Below, in pieces: positions 1-7,354 of a stretch of 9,241 nt of DNA (positions are counted from its first letter, which is position 1; the number at the start of each line of letters is the position of its first letter). The notes below the pieces were generated by a model. It did not search any database and had not been told where the DNA came from. It was given only the letters and a program-made list of their open reading frames with translations. The position numbers and the translations under genes are program-made. The stretch comes from CAYVGO01 sp964450725 (GTDB lineage: Bacteria; Bacteroidota; Bacteroidia; Bacteroidales; UBA932). The stretch spans positions 1 to 9,241 of the forward strand of contig CAYVGO010000068.1 in NCBI GenBank assembly GCA_964450725.1, written 5' to 3'.

Positions 1-1
1 A

Positions 2-70
2 CTCGATACTTATAAGTGGTTACTTAATGGAGTGAACGCAGAGACGCGGCGTAACATATCTCTACAATGA
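2..70 (+). CDS. Possible C-terminal end of a convergent plus-strand gene (partial)
   Basis: The frame starting at base 2 is open from the window edge to a TGA at 68-70. It encodes 22 residues with a mixed, protein-like composition (for example YKWLLNGVNAETRR). The other two plus frames stop almost at once, and no minus-strand frame here gives more than a short ORF. If real, the gene enters from the left and converges on the sulfatase gene, with only 29 bases between the two stop codons and no clear terminator hairpin. The fragment is too short to assign to a family, and a 22-codon open frame can arise by chance, so this is a weak call. Confidence 0.3.
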   Translation, partial: LDTYKWLLNGVNAETRRNISLQ

Positions 71-99
71 ATGGATTCCTTACTGTGGGTGGTTGTTGG

Positions 100-2040
100 T
101 TACTTGCAAGAACTTGCCGGAAGAGTAACAGTCTTGAATGTTTTACTTTTTAAGGTAGTGTAGTATTGTTGGACATTGACCTTCAATAAAGAGTCAAGAG
201 AAAGGTGCTGAGGATTGTTAGAGTCAAAAATATTGTACTGCAACTCTGCGTCTTGATAATATTGGTACATTTGCGGAGACTTTTTAAAGTTATTGACCAT
301 CAACAGAGAATCCGTTATCATCTTGTAGCCCTCACCGGTATAACCAATGCTTACCGGTAACCGATTGGGTTCGTTAAAAATATCTCTGCCAAACCCGAAG
401 TAAGGCTCTTTGTAGTGCAATAGTCCCAAGAGTGTCGGCATAATATCGGTCTGTTGTACCGTGTGGTGGTTGACCCCTTTCAATGTTTCATCTCCTGTAA
501 CAATACTCATGATAATAGCCCCTTGCCCCACAGGGGTGTAACTCTTCGGGTCAAACCGCTCTGAACTGGGATGATCTGCCACCACTACAAAGATGGTATT
601 CTTATACCACGGCTTCTGCTGTGCGCTATGAAAAAAGTGCTGTAATGCTTTGTCGGTATATCTTACAGGTTGGTGGGCTTTGGTTTCTCCTTTCGGAAGA
701 TATCGGTAATGCTCCGGAACATTGAACGGGTGATGAGAAGTGGTCGTAAATGCCATGGAGAAAAAGGGTTCAGGGAAAGTGGTCAGTTGACCTGCCATGT
801 AGTCTAAGAAAGGTATATCCCATATCCCCCAGAAACCGTCGAAGTCATTGCTTCCCTTCAGTTTCTCATAGTCTTCTTTGGCAAAGTAATGTTCTGTTCC
901 CAATTGCTTGGCAAAAGCCCAAAACCCCATTGACCCTTTTGCCGACCCGCAGAAAAAAGAAGTATGATAGTGATTGCGTCGTAAGATTTGAGGTAGAGCG
1001 TCGTAATCTCCTACAGCCTCCGGCATTAATACGAATGGAGTTTCATAACTTGGAATAGAGGCTAACACTGCCGGTATGGCATCAATAGATTTTCCTGCTA
1101 CCGCAAAAGCATGTGTAAAGTAATAATGTTGCTGCATCAAAGAGTCTAAGAAGGGAGTCGTAGAGGACTTGTCTTTGTAAAGTTCCGGGCATAAGAGCTT
1201 GGAATGGTCTTTACTGAAACTTTCTACAATGAGGATGACTATGTTCTTCCTTGTAAATGAGTGAGTGGTTGACGGCAAATGTGTGGGAGTATAGACTTTT
1301 GCAGCAGTGGAGTCCGAAAAAAAATGATATTGAGGTAAAACCTTACTACCAATGGTTCTGATGATACAAAAGGGATTGCTCAGGATTAAATGTGCTTTAT
1401 AGGAAGAGTTGACATATTCTCCCGCATTGGATAGTGTAATAGGACGTGTCATCCGAGTGAAGCCTCCGCGTATTCCGCCGATAACCAAAATGATGGTCAG
1501 AACCAATAAGGTTGTATTGATAAGATAAAACTTTACGCTGCTTTTCTCTACTCTAATGCGCAACTTGACCTTCGTATAAGCAAAGTATAGTCCTACGATT
1601 AAACCGATGAGTAAGAATAACAACAACAGGTTTTCTCCAATAAATCGCAACATCAATACCAAATTGTTGTCGTTGTTTACCAAAAAGTAGATATCATGAG
1701 CCGTGATGCGTTGTTGGGGCTGGGTGAAGAATAGAATATCGGTCAGGTTCAGCAAGATAACTGTACTGACAATGACCATGTAGAGGATTAGTAATACTTT
1801 TTGATATACTTTATTGTTACGAAAAGGGAAAGGAAGGAGAGCAAAAACCAGAAAAACCGATAACGCATAACCCATCGAAGCAGTATCAAAAACCAGAGAA
1901 CCTAACAATAAATCAGGAAGTTCTGACAGTGTAATAGATCCTAATACCTGATGATGATAAATGTAAAAAGCAACCTTTGTAATCAGCAATACAATATAAA
2001 ACAATCCGACTCGGTAAGCCGTAAGAACAAAGTTTTTCAT
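100..2040 (-). CDS. LtaS-type membrane sulfatase / phospholipid head-group transferase
   Basis: This 646-residue protein has the architecture of the lipoteichoic acid synthase (LtaS)/OpgB group of the alkaline phosphatase superfamily. About five membrane helices (near 11-28, 44-70, 82-104, 136-155 and 170-190) precede an extracytoplasmic sulfatase domain from about 264. Visible catalytic landmarks are the NIVILIVES strand with metal ligand E273, the GKSIDAIPAVL motif with S318 as probable nucleophile, GIWD (W407-D408), SHHP (H436/H437) and VADH (D489-H490). Family members usually carry Thr at the nucleophile position; Ser is chemically equivalent. LtaS proper moves glycerol phosphate from phosphatidylglycerol, but Gram-negative relatives move glycerol phosphate or phosphoethanolamine to glycans or lipids, so the acceptor cannot be told here. 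It is the last gene of the run, 23 bases after the transglutaminase-like gene. The family is secure; the substrate is unknown. Confidence 0.88.
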   Translation of the reverse strand: MKNFVLTAYRVGLFYIVLLITKVAFYIYHHQVLGSITLSELPDLLLGSLVFDTASMGYALSVFLVFALLPFPFRNNKVYQKVLLILYMVIVSTVILLNLTDILFFTQPQQRITAHDIYFLVNNDNNLVLMLRFIGENLLLLFLLIGLIVGLYFAYTKVKLRIRVEKSSVKFYLINTTLLVLTIILVIGGIRGGFTRMTRPITLSNAGEYVNSSYKAHLILSNPFCIIRTIGSKVLPQYHFFSDSTAAKVYTPTHLPSTTHSFTRKNIVILIVESFSKDHSKLLCPELYKDKSSTTPFLDSLMQQHYYFTHAFAVAGKSIDAIPAVLASIPSYETPFVLMPEAVGDYDALPQILRRNHYHTSFFCGSAKGSMGFWAFAKQLGTEHYFAKEDYEKLKGSNDFDGFWGIWDIPFLDYMAGQLTTFPEPFFSMAFTTTSHHPFNVPEHYRYLPKGETKAHQPVRYTDKALQHFFHSAQQKPWYKNTIFVVVADHPSSERFDPKSYTPVGQGAIIMSIVTGDETLKGVNHHTVQQTDIMPTLLGLLHYKEPYFGFGRDIFNEPNRLPVSIGYTGEGYKMITDSLLMVNNFKKSPQMYQYYQDAELQYNIFDSNNPQHLSLDSLLKVNVQQYYTTLKSKTFKTVTLPASSCK

Positions 2041-2063
2041 TGGTATTGATGGGTTTGAGAGGT

Positions 2064-3182
2064 CTAAGGTAAAATGACTGTAGTATCTCGCTCTCCTATA
2101 CTGACCGTCATTGTTTTACCTTCCCCGTACTTTAGAGTGTAGGTTTGAGACTTGGGAACTAAAACAAAAAACTTGTCATTGGCATCTTGAGTATGACTTG
2201 CAGTTTTACCTCCTCCTTGCTGGGTTTTATCCAAAAATACGTCAACACTGACTGCAATACGGTTCTCTGTCGTAGGATTACAGTCTGCCGAGTAGGCTGA
2301 AATGAATAACTTTACATGGTTTCCTAATGCCGCTTTTGCCATGTCTGATTGACGGTAGATATTCAGATAACGCTGGGTTACATTATAAGCATGTACATTT
2401 TTATTGATAGAATCCCACGCTATCGGAAAATGGGTTTGTGCCGGAGCATAAGAAACAGCATAAATAGCCGTTTGAGTATTGTTTGGGTCTGCTTTTCCGG
2501 CATCAGCCAAAAACCAAGCTTGATTTAATTTCTCAGGGTAATACTCAGTAAAGTACCACTCTCCGTCAATCCACACTTCACACCAATTATGATTTCCTCG
2601 CAAGTCATGCCAGTTTGGAGTTCCTGCTAATCTTGACGGGATACCCACAGATCGAAAAGCGTCAACCAATAAAATAGAAAGACCGGTACAAGAAGCTATT
2701 CCACGTTGAATAGACTCTGCTGTAGGTTGGTCTGCACAACGTGGTCTGGCATTATAGACAACGCCGATTTCTTTCATGATATTACGGTTGATAGAGTCAA
2801 TCGCCGCTCGAAGGTCAGTAGTACCGGCAACATACTTTTTAAATCTTTCATAGAATCCTTTTCTCCACATTTCCCGCGGCTCGGTATAAACATAATAAGG
2901 TAAAACTTCATTATAAAACAAACTGTCCGGTAAGTTTTTACACCATGCAAATTCACTACGTGCTTTGTAAGCATACTCCAAATTCTCAAGAATAAGTTCT
3001 GCTTTGAGTGTATCTAAATCGTTTTGAGGCATGTATTTGATTAAAAAATCAAGCCCAGCGCGTTGTTCTTGAGGAACAAGGTCAAACATTTTTTGTACTT
3101 CTTTGCTGTATTGGGTACAGGAATAGAAGTTGAAGAGTGCTGTTGCAAAGAGTAATACTGTAACAATCTTGGTACGTAACAT
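2064..3182 (-). CDS. Transglutaminase-like domain lipoprotein
   Basis: This is a 372-residue secreted protein. The N-terminus has the positive charge and hydrophobic core of a signal peptide and ends in FYSC, a lipobox-like site that would lipidate C22. The transglutaminase-like core covers roughly 130-225. It shows the catalytic cysteine in ASCTGLS (C165), a block of the type VGIPSRLAGTPNW, and the histidine in GNHNWCEVW (H198). The third catalytic residue, normally Asp in a W-x-x-x-D pattern, appears as Glu (E213 in WYFTEYYPE). A C-terminal part (about 290-372) looks like a beta-rich domain. In bacteria this fold includes peptidases and amidases as well as cross-linking enzymes, so the reaction is open. 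The gene lies 61 bases after psd and 23 bases before the sulfatase gene, probably in the same transcript. Confidence 0.85.
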   Translation of the reverse strand: MLRTKIVTVLLFATALFNFYSCTQYSKEVQKMFDLVPQEQRAGLDFLIKYMPQNDLDTLKAELILENLEYAYKARSEFAWCKNLPDSLFYNEVLPYYVYTEPREMWRKGFYERFKKYVAGTTDLRAAIDSINRNIMKEIGVVYNARPRCADQPTAESIQRGIASCTGLSILLVDAFRSVGIPSRLAGTPNWHDLRGNHNWCEVWIDGEWYFTEYYPEKLNQAWFLADAGKADPNNTQTAIYAVSYAPAQTHFPIAWDSINKNVHAYNVTQRYLNIYRQSDMAKAALGNHVKLFISAYSADCNPTTENRIAVSVDVFLDKTQQGGGKTASHTQDANDKFFVLVPKSQTYTLKYGEGKTMTVSIGERDTTVILP

Positions 3183-3243
3183 AAGATGAAGGGATTATAT
3201 TTATGAATGTGTGAAAGAAGCAGAAGTGAGTAAAAAAGGCCAA

Positions 3244-3897
3244 TTAAAGTGTTGCTAAAATCGTTTGTGTACCTACGACTTTGTCTCCAACTTTAACTAC
3301 GGATTTAGCTGATAAAGGTAGGAAAATATCCATCCGCGAACCAAATTTTATAAATCCAAGTTCGCTGTTTTGTTCAGCAGTGTCATGATTCTTGGCATAG
3401 CAAACAATACGTCGGGCAACAGCTCCTGCAATTTGTCTTACCAATATTTTTTCTTGTCCTGTATTAATTACGATAGTTGTTCTTTCATTTTTAGTAGAAG
3501 ATTTAGGATGCCATGCCACCAAATATTTTCCCGGATGATACTTGTAATAATCAATTTTCCCGCTAATGGGATACCAATTGATATGTACATTAAACGGAGA
3601 CATAAAAACGGCAATTTGTAAACATTTACTTTTAAAATATTCCGGCTCATCAACCTCTCCAACAATCACTACTTTTCCATCACAAGGAGCATATATTACG
3701 TTTTCTTGCTTTTCAGGTAATACTCTTAAAGGTTTGCGGAAGAAAAAGCCGATAAATAGTAGTAGTCCGAATGCAAAAATACTTGCTGACAATAGCACTA
3801 CAATTGGTGCTTTTAAGAAATACATTACAATAAGCATCAAAAAAAGAACCATTGACAGGGTAATTAATGTTCCTTTACTTTCGTGATGAATGATCAT
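3244..3897 (-). CDS. psd: Phosphatidylserine decarboxylase proenzyme (short, membrane-anchored form)
   Basis: This enzyme decarboxylates phosphatidylserine to phosphatidylethanolamine at the cytoplasmic membrane. The 217-residue length fits the short PSD class. Two hydrophobic segments (about 11-28 and 31-53) anchor the N-terminus. PCDGKV holds the conserved Asp (D73), FNVHINWYP the conserved His (H105), and FGSRMDIFLP near the C-terminus contains the Gly-Ser self-cleavage site (G186-S187). By family knowledge, cleavage there gives a beta chain and a 31-residue alpha chain whose Ser187 becomes the pyruvoyl cofactor. All expected residues are present, so the enzyme should be active. It follows cdsA by 12 bases. 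CdsA makes the precursor of phosphatidylserine, but the phosphatidylserine synthase itself is not in the window. Confidence 0.95.
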   Translation of the reverse strand: MIIHHESKGTLITLSMVLFLMLIVMYFLKAPIVVLLSASIFAFGLLLFIGFFFRKPLRVLPEKQENVIYAPCDGKVVIVGEVDEPEYFKSKCLQIAVFMSPFNVHINWYPISGKIDYYKYHPGKYLVAWHPKSSTKNERTTIVINTGQEKILVRQIAGAVARRIVCYAKNHDTAEQNSELGFIKFGSRMDIFLPLSAKSVVKVGDKVVGTQTILATL

Positions 3898-3909
3898 GTC
3901 TATAAATTG

Positions 3910-4707
3910 TTATATAAATAATTTGATATATGCAAATACAAAAGGGAATGAAATAAGAAGTGCATCTGTACGGTCTAAAATTCCTCCATGACCTGGCATA
4001 CATTTTCCTGAATCTTTTACTCCAATTTTCCGTTTAAACATTGACTCTACTAAATCTCCGAAAATTGCAGTCCCACTAATCACTAACGCCAAACCTAACC
4101 AATGTATAATAGAAATTTGAGGTTCATAGTATGCAAAGATGATTGCTACTATCATTACAGACAATATACCGCCAATTAATCCTTCCCACGTTTTCTTAGG
4201 AGATATAGAAGGAAAAAACTTATGTTTTCCTAAAGTTATTCCAACCAAGTAAGCAAAAGTATCATTTGCCCAAAGCATGGTAAAATAACTTACTAATAAT
4301 AATTTGCCATGAACATGGTAACCGGTTAAAATTAATAACGAGAAAGGTAGAACAATATAAAGCAATGGTAATATTGAGTAGGCAATAGAATGAATAGGCT
4401 CCGGCTGTTTTCTGAAAAGTTCAACGACAAATATGGAGAAAACTCCTAATAAGGCTACGAATAAAAAAATACTATGATTTGGCGTAAATAAAGCATCTAT
4501 GCACCATGCTACTGCAATGATAAAAACAGAAATGATTTGAGGACGTATCGCGATTTTTCGGACTAACATAAAATATTCCGACAGGCATAAAAACGTAAAT
4601 AATACCACTACTGAACCGAAAAATAATGGATTATTTAACCATAAAGAACCTATGATAGAAAGAACGTAAACAGATCCTGACAAAATTCTTAATCCAAAAC
4701 TTTTCAT
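3910..4707 (-). CDS. cdsA: Phosphatidate cytidylyltransferase (CDP-diacylglycerol synthase)
   Basis: CdsA joins phosphatidate and CTP to give CDP-diacylglycerol and pyrophosphate, the branch point for all major phospholipids. The protein has 265 residues and is almost wholly hydrophobic, with about seven to eight membrane segments. The CDS signature lies at about 222-248: Ser222, Lys225-Arg226, Lys231-Asp232, then PGHGGILDRTD. The upstream block SPKKTWEGLIGG (169-180) is also typical. The chosen ATG (4705-4707) gives a normal N-terminus with the first helix starting near residue 8. It lies 14 bases after the ftsH stop and 12 bases before psd, so the three genes are almost certainly co-transcribed. 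The protein is intact. Confidence 0.95.
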   Translation of the reverse strand: MKSFGLRILSGSVYVLSIIGSLWLNNPLFFGSVVVLFTFLCLSEYFMLVRKIAIRPQIISVFIIAVAWCIDALFTPNHSIFLFVALLGVFSIFVVELFRKQPEPIHSIAYSILPLLYIVLPFSLLILTGYHVHGKLLLVSYFTMLWANDTFAYLVGITLGKHKFFPSISPKKTWEGLIGGILSVMIVAIIFAYYEPQISIIHWLGLALVISGTAIFGDLVESMFKRKIGVKDSGKCMPGHGGILDRTDALLISFPFVFAYIKLFI

Positions 4708-4721
4708 ACGTAAATAATTGA

Positions 4722-6761
4722 TTATTCTGTTGAGGCATTATCACTTTCTGTTGACTTTTTGGTTCTACGTACCGATTTTTTCTTGGCAGGTTGCTGTTCT
4801 TCTTCTGTGGCATGCTCGGAACTGCCCGGTCGTTTTCCGAAAATACGTTCTAAATCTTCACTGAAAATAACTTCTTTTTCTAATAATAAATCTGCCAGTT
4901 CTTGTAATCCTTTTTGATTATTTACAAGTACTTGTCTTGCCCTTTGGTATGCCTGTTCTACCAATAGTTTGACTTCATTATCAATAAGTTCGGCTGTTTT
5001 TTCGCTATATGGTTTTGAAAAATTATAGTTTTGTCCGGAGGAATCAAAGTAACTGATGTTTTTGATCTTATCACTCATGCCGTAATAAGCAATCATGGCA
5101 TAAGCTTGCTTGGTTACTCTTTCCAAATCATTTAATGCTCCGGTAGAAATTCTTCCGAAGTTTAACTCCTCAGACGCTCGTCCTCCCAGAATTGATGACA
5201 TTTCGTCTAACAATTGCTCTGTAGTAGTAATTTGTCTTTCTTCAGGTAAATACCAGGCAGCACCAAGTGCATTACCACGTGGAATGATGGTAACTTTTAC
5301 TAAAGGATTGGCGTATTGGAGCATCCAACTTACAGTCGCATGTCCTGCTTCATGGTAAGCAATGGTTGTCTTTTCTGTACGCGAAATAATTTTATTCTTC
5401 TTTTCCAGCCCTCCGACAATACGGTCAATAGCATCTAAGAAGTCAGACTTTTCGATGACATTTTTACCTTTACGTGCCGCATAGAGTGCTGCTTCATTGC
5501 AAACATTGGCAATGTCTGCACCTGAGAATCCGGGGGTTTGTTTGGCTAAAAAGTCAAGATTAAAACCTTCTTCCAACCGAAGGTTTTTGACATGTACTTT
5601 AAAAATGGAAAGCCGTTCTTTCATGTCTGGCAAGTCCACGTGTATCTGGCGATCAAACCTTCCGGCACGTAATAATGCTTTATCTAATATTTCTGCACGG
5701 TTGGTAGCTGCTAAAACAATTACTCCTGAGTTTGTACCAAAGCCATCCATTTCTGTAAGCAGTTGGTTGAGCGTATTTTCTCTTTCGTCATTGGCATTGA
5801 AGCTTGCTGCTTTTCCACGTGCTCTGCCAATGGCATCAATTTCATCAATAAAGATAATACATGGAGCTTTTTCTTTGGCTTGTCTGAATAAATCCCTTAC
5901 GCGTGAAGCCCCGACACCGACAAACATTTCTACAAAGTCTGAGCCTGATAAAGAAAAGAAGGGTACATTGGCTTCACCTGCTACGGCTTTTGCCAATAAT
6001 GTTTTACCTGTTCCGGGAGGGCCTACCAGCAATGCTCCCTTAGGAATTTTGCCTCCTAATGCAGTATATTTATTAGGATTTCGTAAGAAGTCAACAATTT
6101 CTACTACTTCTACTTTGGCTTCCTCTAATCCGGCAACATCTTCAAATGTTATTTTACTTTTACTGTCTTTATCAAATAGTTGTGCTTTTGACTTTCCTAC
6201 GGAAAAAATACCGCCCGCTCCACCGGCACCACCCATTCTGCGGATAAAAAACATAAATAAAAAGACCAGCATCAGAATCGGGAATAGCCAATTTAAAAGT
6301 GTTCCCCAATAGTTATGACGTTCAACATATTCTACTTCTATTTTCTTGTCGGCAGGTGTATCTATTTGTGCCTCTTTCAACTGTTCTACAAATGTTTTGT
6401 CGTCTCCGACTTTAAAGTAGCATTGCGGACCTGCTGAGGGTACATTCTGGCTTTTAAACTTTTCTTGATATGCGGCAATCTGATCTTTTTTAAGATAGAC
6501 TTCGACGCTGTTTTGCCCTAAAACAAGGATTAACTTTTCTACATGGCCGGGTTTTACCCATTCATCTCTTACGGCTCGCCATGTTGTTTCTACAGGGCTG
6601 CTGCTGTTGAATAAGTATGAAAAAGCAGCAATGCCGGCAATGACAATGAAATAAATAAAGAAAACGTAATAATTAGACTTCGGCTTATTGTTTTGCGGGG
6701 AGCCCGACAACGGACTTTTGGGCTTATTACGAGGATTTTTAGTATTATCAGGGTTACTCAT
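4722..6761 (-). CDS. ftsH: ATP-dependent zinc metalloprotease FtsH
   Basis: This membrane-bound AAA+ protease unfolds and degrades membrane and regulatory proteins as a hexamer. Of its 679 residues, the first 31 are polar and cytoplasmic. A membrane helix at about 32-52, an extracytoplasmic domain and a second helix at about 154-174 follow. The AAA module shows Walker A GPPGTGKT (247-254), pore motif MFVGVG (279-284), Walker B IIFIDE (302-307) and the second region of homology with AGRFDR (366-371). The protease domain has the zinc site HEAGH (470-474), with D545 in GALNDL as probable third ligand. The sequence ALGAAWYLPEERQITT resembles Bacteroidetes FtsH. The tail after 645 is Lys/Arg/Ser/Glu-rich and probably disordered. 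It lies between rsfS (30-base gap) and cdsA (14-base gap). All catalytic residues are present. Confidence 0.98.
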   Translation of the reverse strand: MSNPDNTKNPRNKPKSPLSGSPQNNKPKSNYYVFFIYFIVIAGIAAFSYLFNSSSPVETTWRAVRDEWVKPGHVEKLILVLGQNSVEVYLKKDQIAAYQEKFKSQNVPSAGPQCYFKVGDDKTFVEQLKEAQIDTPADKKIEVEYVERHNYWGTLLNWLFPILMLVFLFMFFIRRMGGAGGAGGIFSVGKSKAQLFDKDSKSKITFEDVAGLEEAKVEVVEIVDFLRNPNKYTALGGKIPKGALLVGPPGTGKTLLAKAVAGEANVPFFSLSGSDFVEMFVGVGASRVRDLFRQAKEKAPCIIFIDEIDAIGRARGKAASFNANDERENTLNQLLTEMDGFGTNSGVIVLAATNRAEILDKALLRAGRFDRQIHVDLPDMKERLSIFKVHVKNLRLEEGFNLDFLAKQTPGFSGADIANVCNEAALYAARKGKNVIEKSDFLDAIDRIVGGLEKKNKIISRTEKTTIAYHEAGHATVSWMLQYANPLVKVTIIPRGNALGAAWYLPEERQITTTEQLLDEMSSILGGRASEELNFGRISTGALNDLERVTKQAYAMIAYYGMSDKIKNISYFDSSGQNYNFSKPYSEKTAELIDNEVKLLVEQAYQRARQVLVNNQKGLQELADLLLEKEVIFSEDLERIFGKRPGSSEHATEEEQQPAKKKSVRRTKKSTESDNASTE

Positions 6762-6791
6762 AGTTGTAAATAAAATATAGAATTAAGAATG

Positions 6792-7208
6792 CTAAGTATG
6801 GTGAACCCTTTTACTGTTCTGATTTTGATGCTCATCTTCAAATCTTTGTATGGGAGCATCTGCCCACAAACGTTCTAACTGATAAAACTCACGGGTTTGG
6901 GTTTCCATGATATGAACCATAATGTCTCCATAATCTAAAATAATCCATAAATTGTTTTCCACACCTTGACGACGTAACGGCTTTTTAGCCGTTTTCAGAC
7001 GGAATTCTTCTTCTACGTGTTCGGCAAGTGAACGTACGTGGACGGTAGAATCTGCATTACAAACAATAAAATGGGGGACTATTGCTCCTTCAATCGAAGA
7101 CAGGTCTATAGATAATATATTTTGTGCTTTTTTGTCTTTCAAAGCACTTGTAATAATGGTAATACGGTCGTTGTCTGTAAGGGCGTCAGTCGCTTTTGAT
7201 TTTGACAT
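6792..7208 (-). CDS. rsfS: Ribosomal silencing factor RsfS (Iojap/DUF143 family)
   Basis: RsfS binds ribosomal protein L14 on the large subunit and blocks subunit joining, lowering translation during starvation. The protein has 138 residues, near the family's usual length of 105-140. The Iojap core runs from about 16 to 120, with the typical elements LDYGDIMVHI (91-100) and REFYQLERLWADAP (106-119). The last 18 residues are polar and rich in Asn, Gln and His and look like an unstructured tail. It is the first gene of the operon: a strong promoter candidate starts a leader of about 30 bases before its ATG, and ftsH follows after 30 bases. I see no Shine-Dalgarno sequence, as is usual in Bacteroidetes. 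Confidence 0.94.
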   Translation of the reverse strand: MSKSKATDALTDNDRITIITSALKDKKAQNILSIDLSSIEGAIVPHFIVCNADSTVHVRSLAEHVEEEFRLKTAKKPLRRQGVENNLWIILDYGDIMVHIMETQTREFYQLERLWADAPIQRFEDEHQNQNSKRVHHT

Positions 7209-7246
7209 TTAAGAAATTTGTAGATGATTTAAAAGGGAATTTAGTG

Positions 7247-7277
7247 CAAAAATACTTCTTTTATTTCAGTTGACAAA
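7247..7277 (-). promoter_or_regulatory. Bacteroidetes-type promoter of the rsfS-ftsH-cdsA-psd operon
   Basis: Read on the minus strand, TTTG (7277-7274) is followed after 19 bases by TATTTTTG (7254-7247). This is a full match to the Bacteroidetes primary sigma factor consensus TTTG-N19-21-TAnnTTTG. Transcription would start near 7240, giving a leader of about 30 bases before the rsfS ATG (7208). It is the only such full match next to a gene start in the window. The inverted repeat at 7281-7323 ends three bases upstream of the TTTG box. Confidence 0.65.
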
Positions 7278-7280
7278 ATA

Positions 7281-7323
7281 AGTGATTATGCCGTAATAAA
7301 AACTTATATGCCGCATAATCACT
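7281..7323 (-). terminator. 11-bp inverted repeat, probable asnA terminator
   Basis: AGTGATTATGC (7281-7291) and GCATAATCACT (7313-7323) are perfect reverse complements around a 21-base loop. The repeat starts 31 bases past the asnA stop codon. Read on the minus strand, the hairpin is followed by TTATTTTGT, a moderate U-rich tract, so it fits an intrinsic terminator of asnA. The loop is long, and the U-tract overlaps the TTTG box of the rsfS promoter. The repeat could instead, or also, be an operator controlling rsfS. The motif TATGCCG occurs twice, once in each half. Confidence 0.5.
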
Positions 7324-7354
7324 ATTATAACCAGTATTCAATCTTAGTTGACAG

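Noticed and set aside
40..63. AGAGA...TCTCT inverted repeat as terminator of the sulfatase gene
   Set aside because: The stem is only 5 bp with a 14-base loop and no T-run follows in the minus direction.
100..2040. Calling this gene ltaS (lipoteichoic acid synthase)
   Set aside because: The fold matches, but lipoteichoic acid is a Gram-positive polymer and the rest of the window points to a Gram-negative Bacteroidetes, so the specific name is not supported.
3183..3243. Separate promoter for the transglutaminase-like and sulfatase genes
   Set aside because: The 61-base gap after psd contains no CAAAnnTA (the minus-strand TAnnTTTG box) and no terminator hairpin, so I treat the genes as part of the upstream transcript.
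5497..6312. 271-codon open frame antisense to the ftsH AAA domain
   Set aside because: It lies wholly inside the well-supported ftsH gene on the other strand, its product is Ser/Ala/Pro-rich with no recognisable domain, and long antisense frames are common opposite conserved genes.
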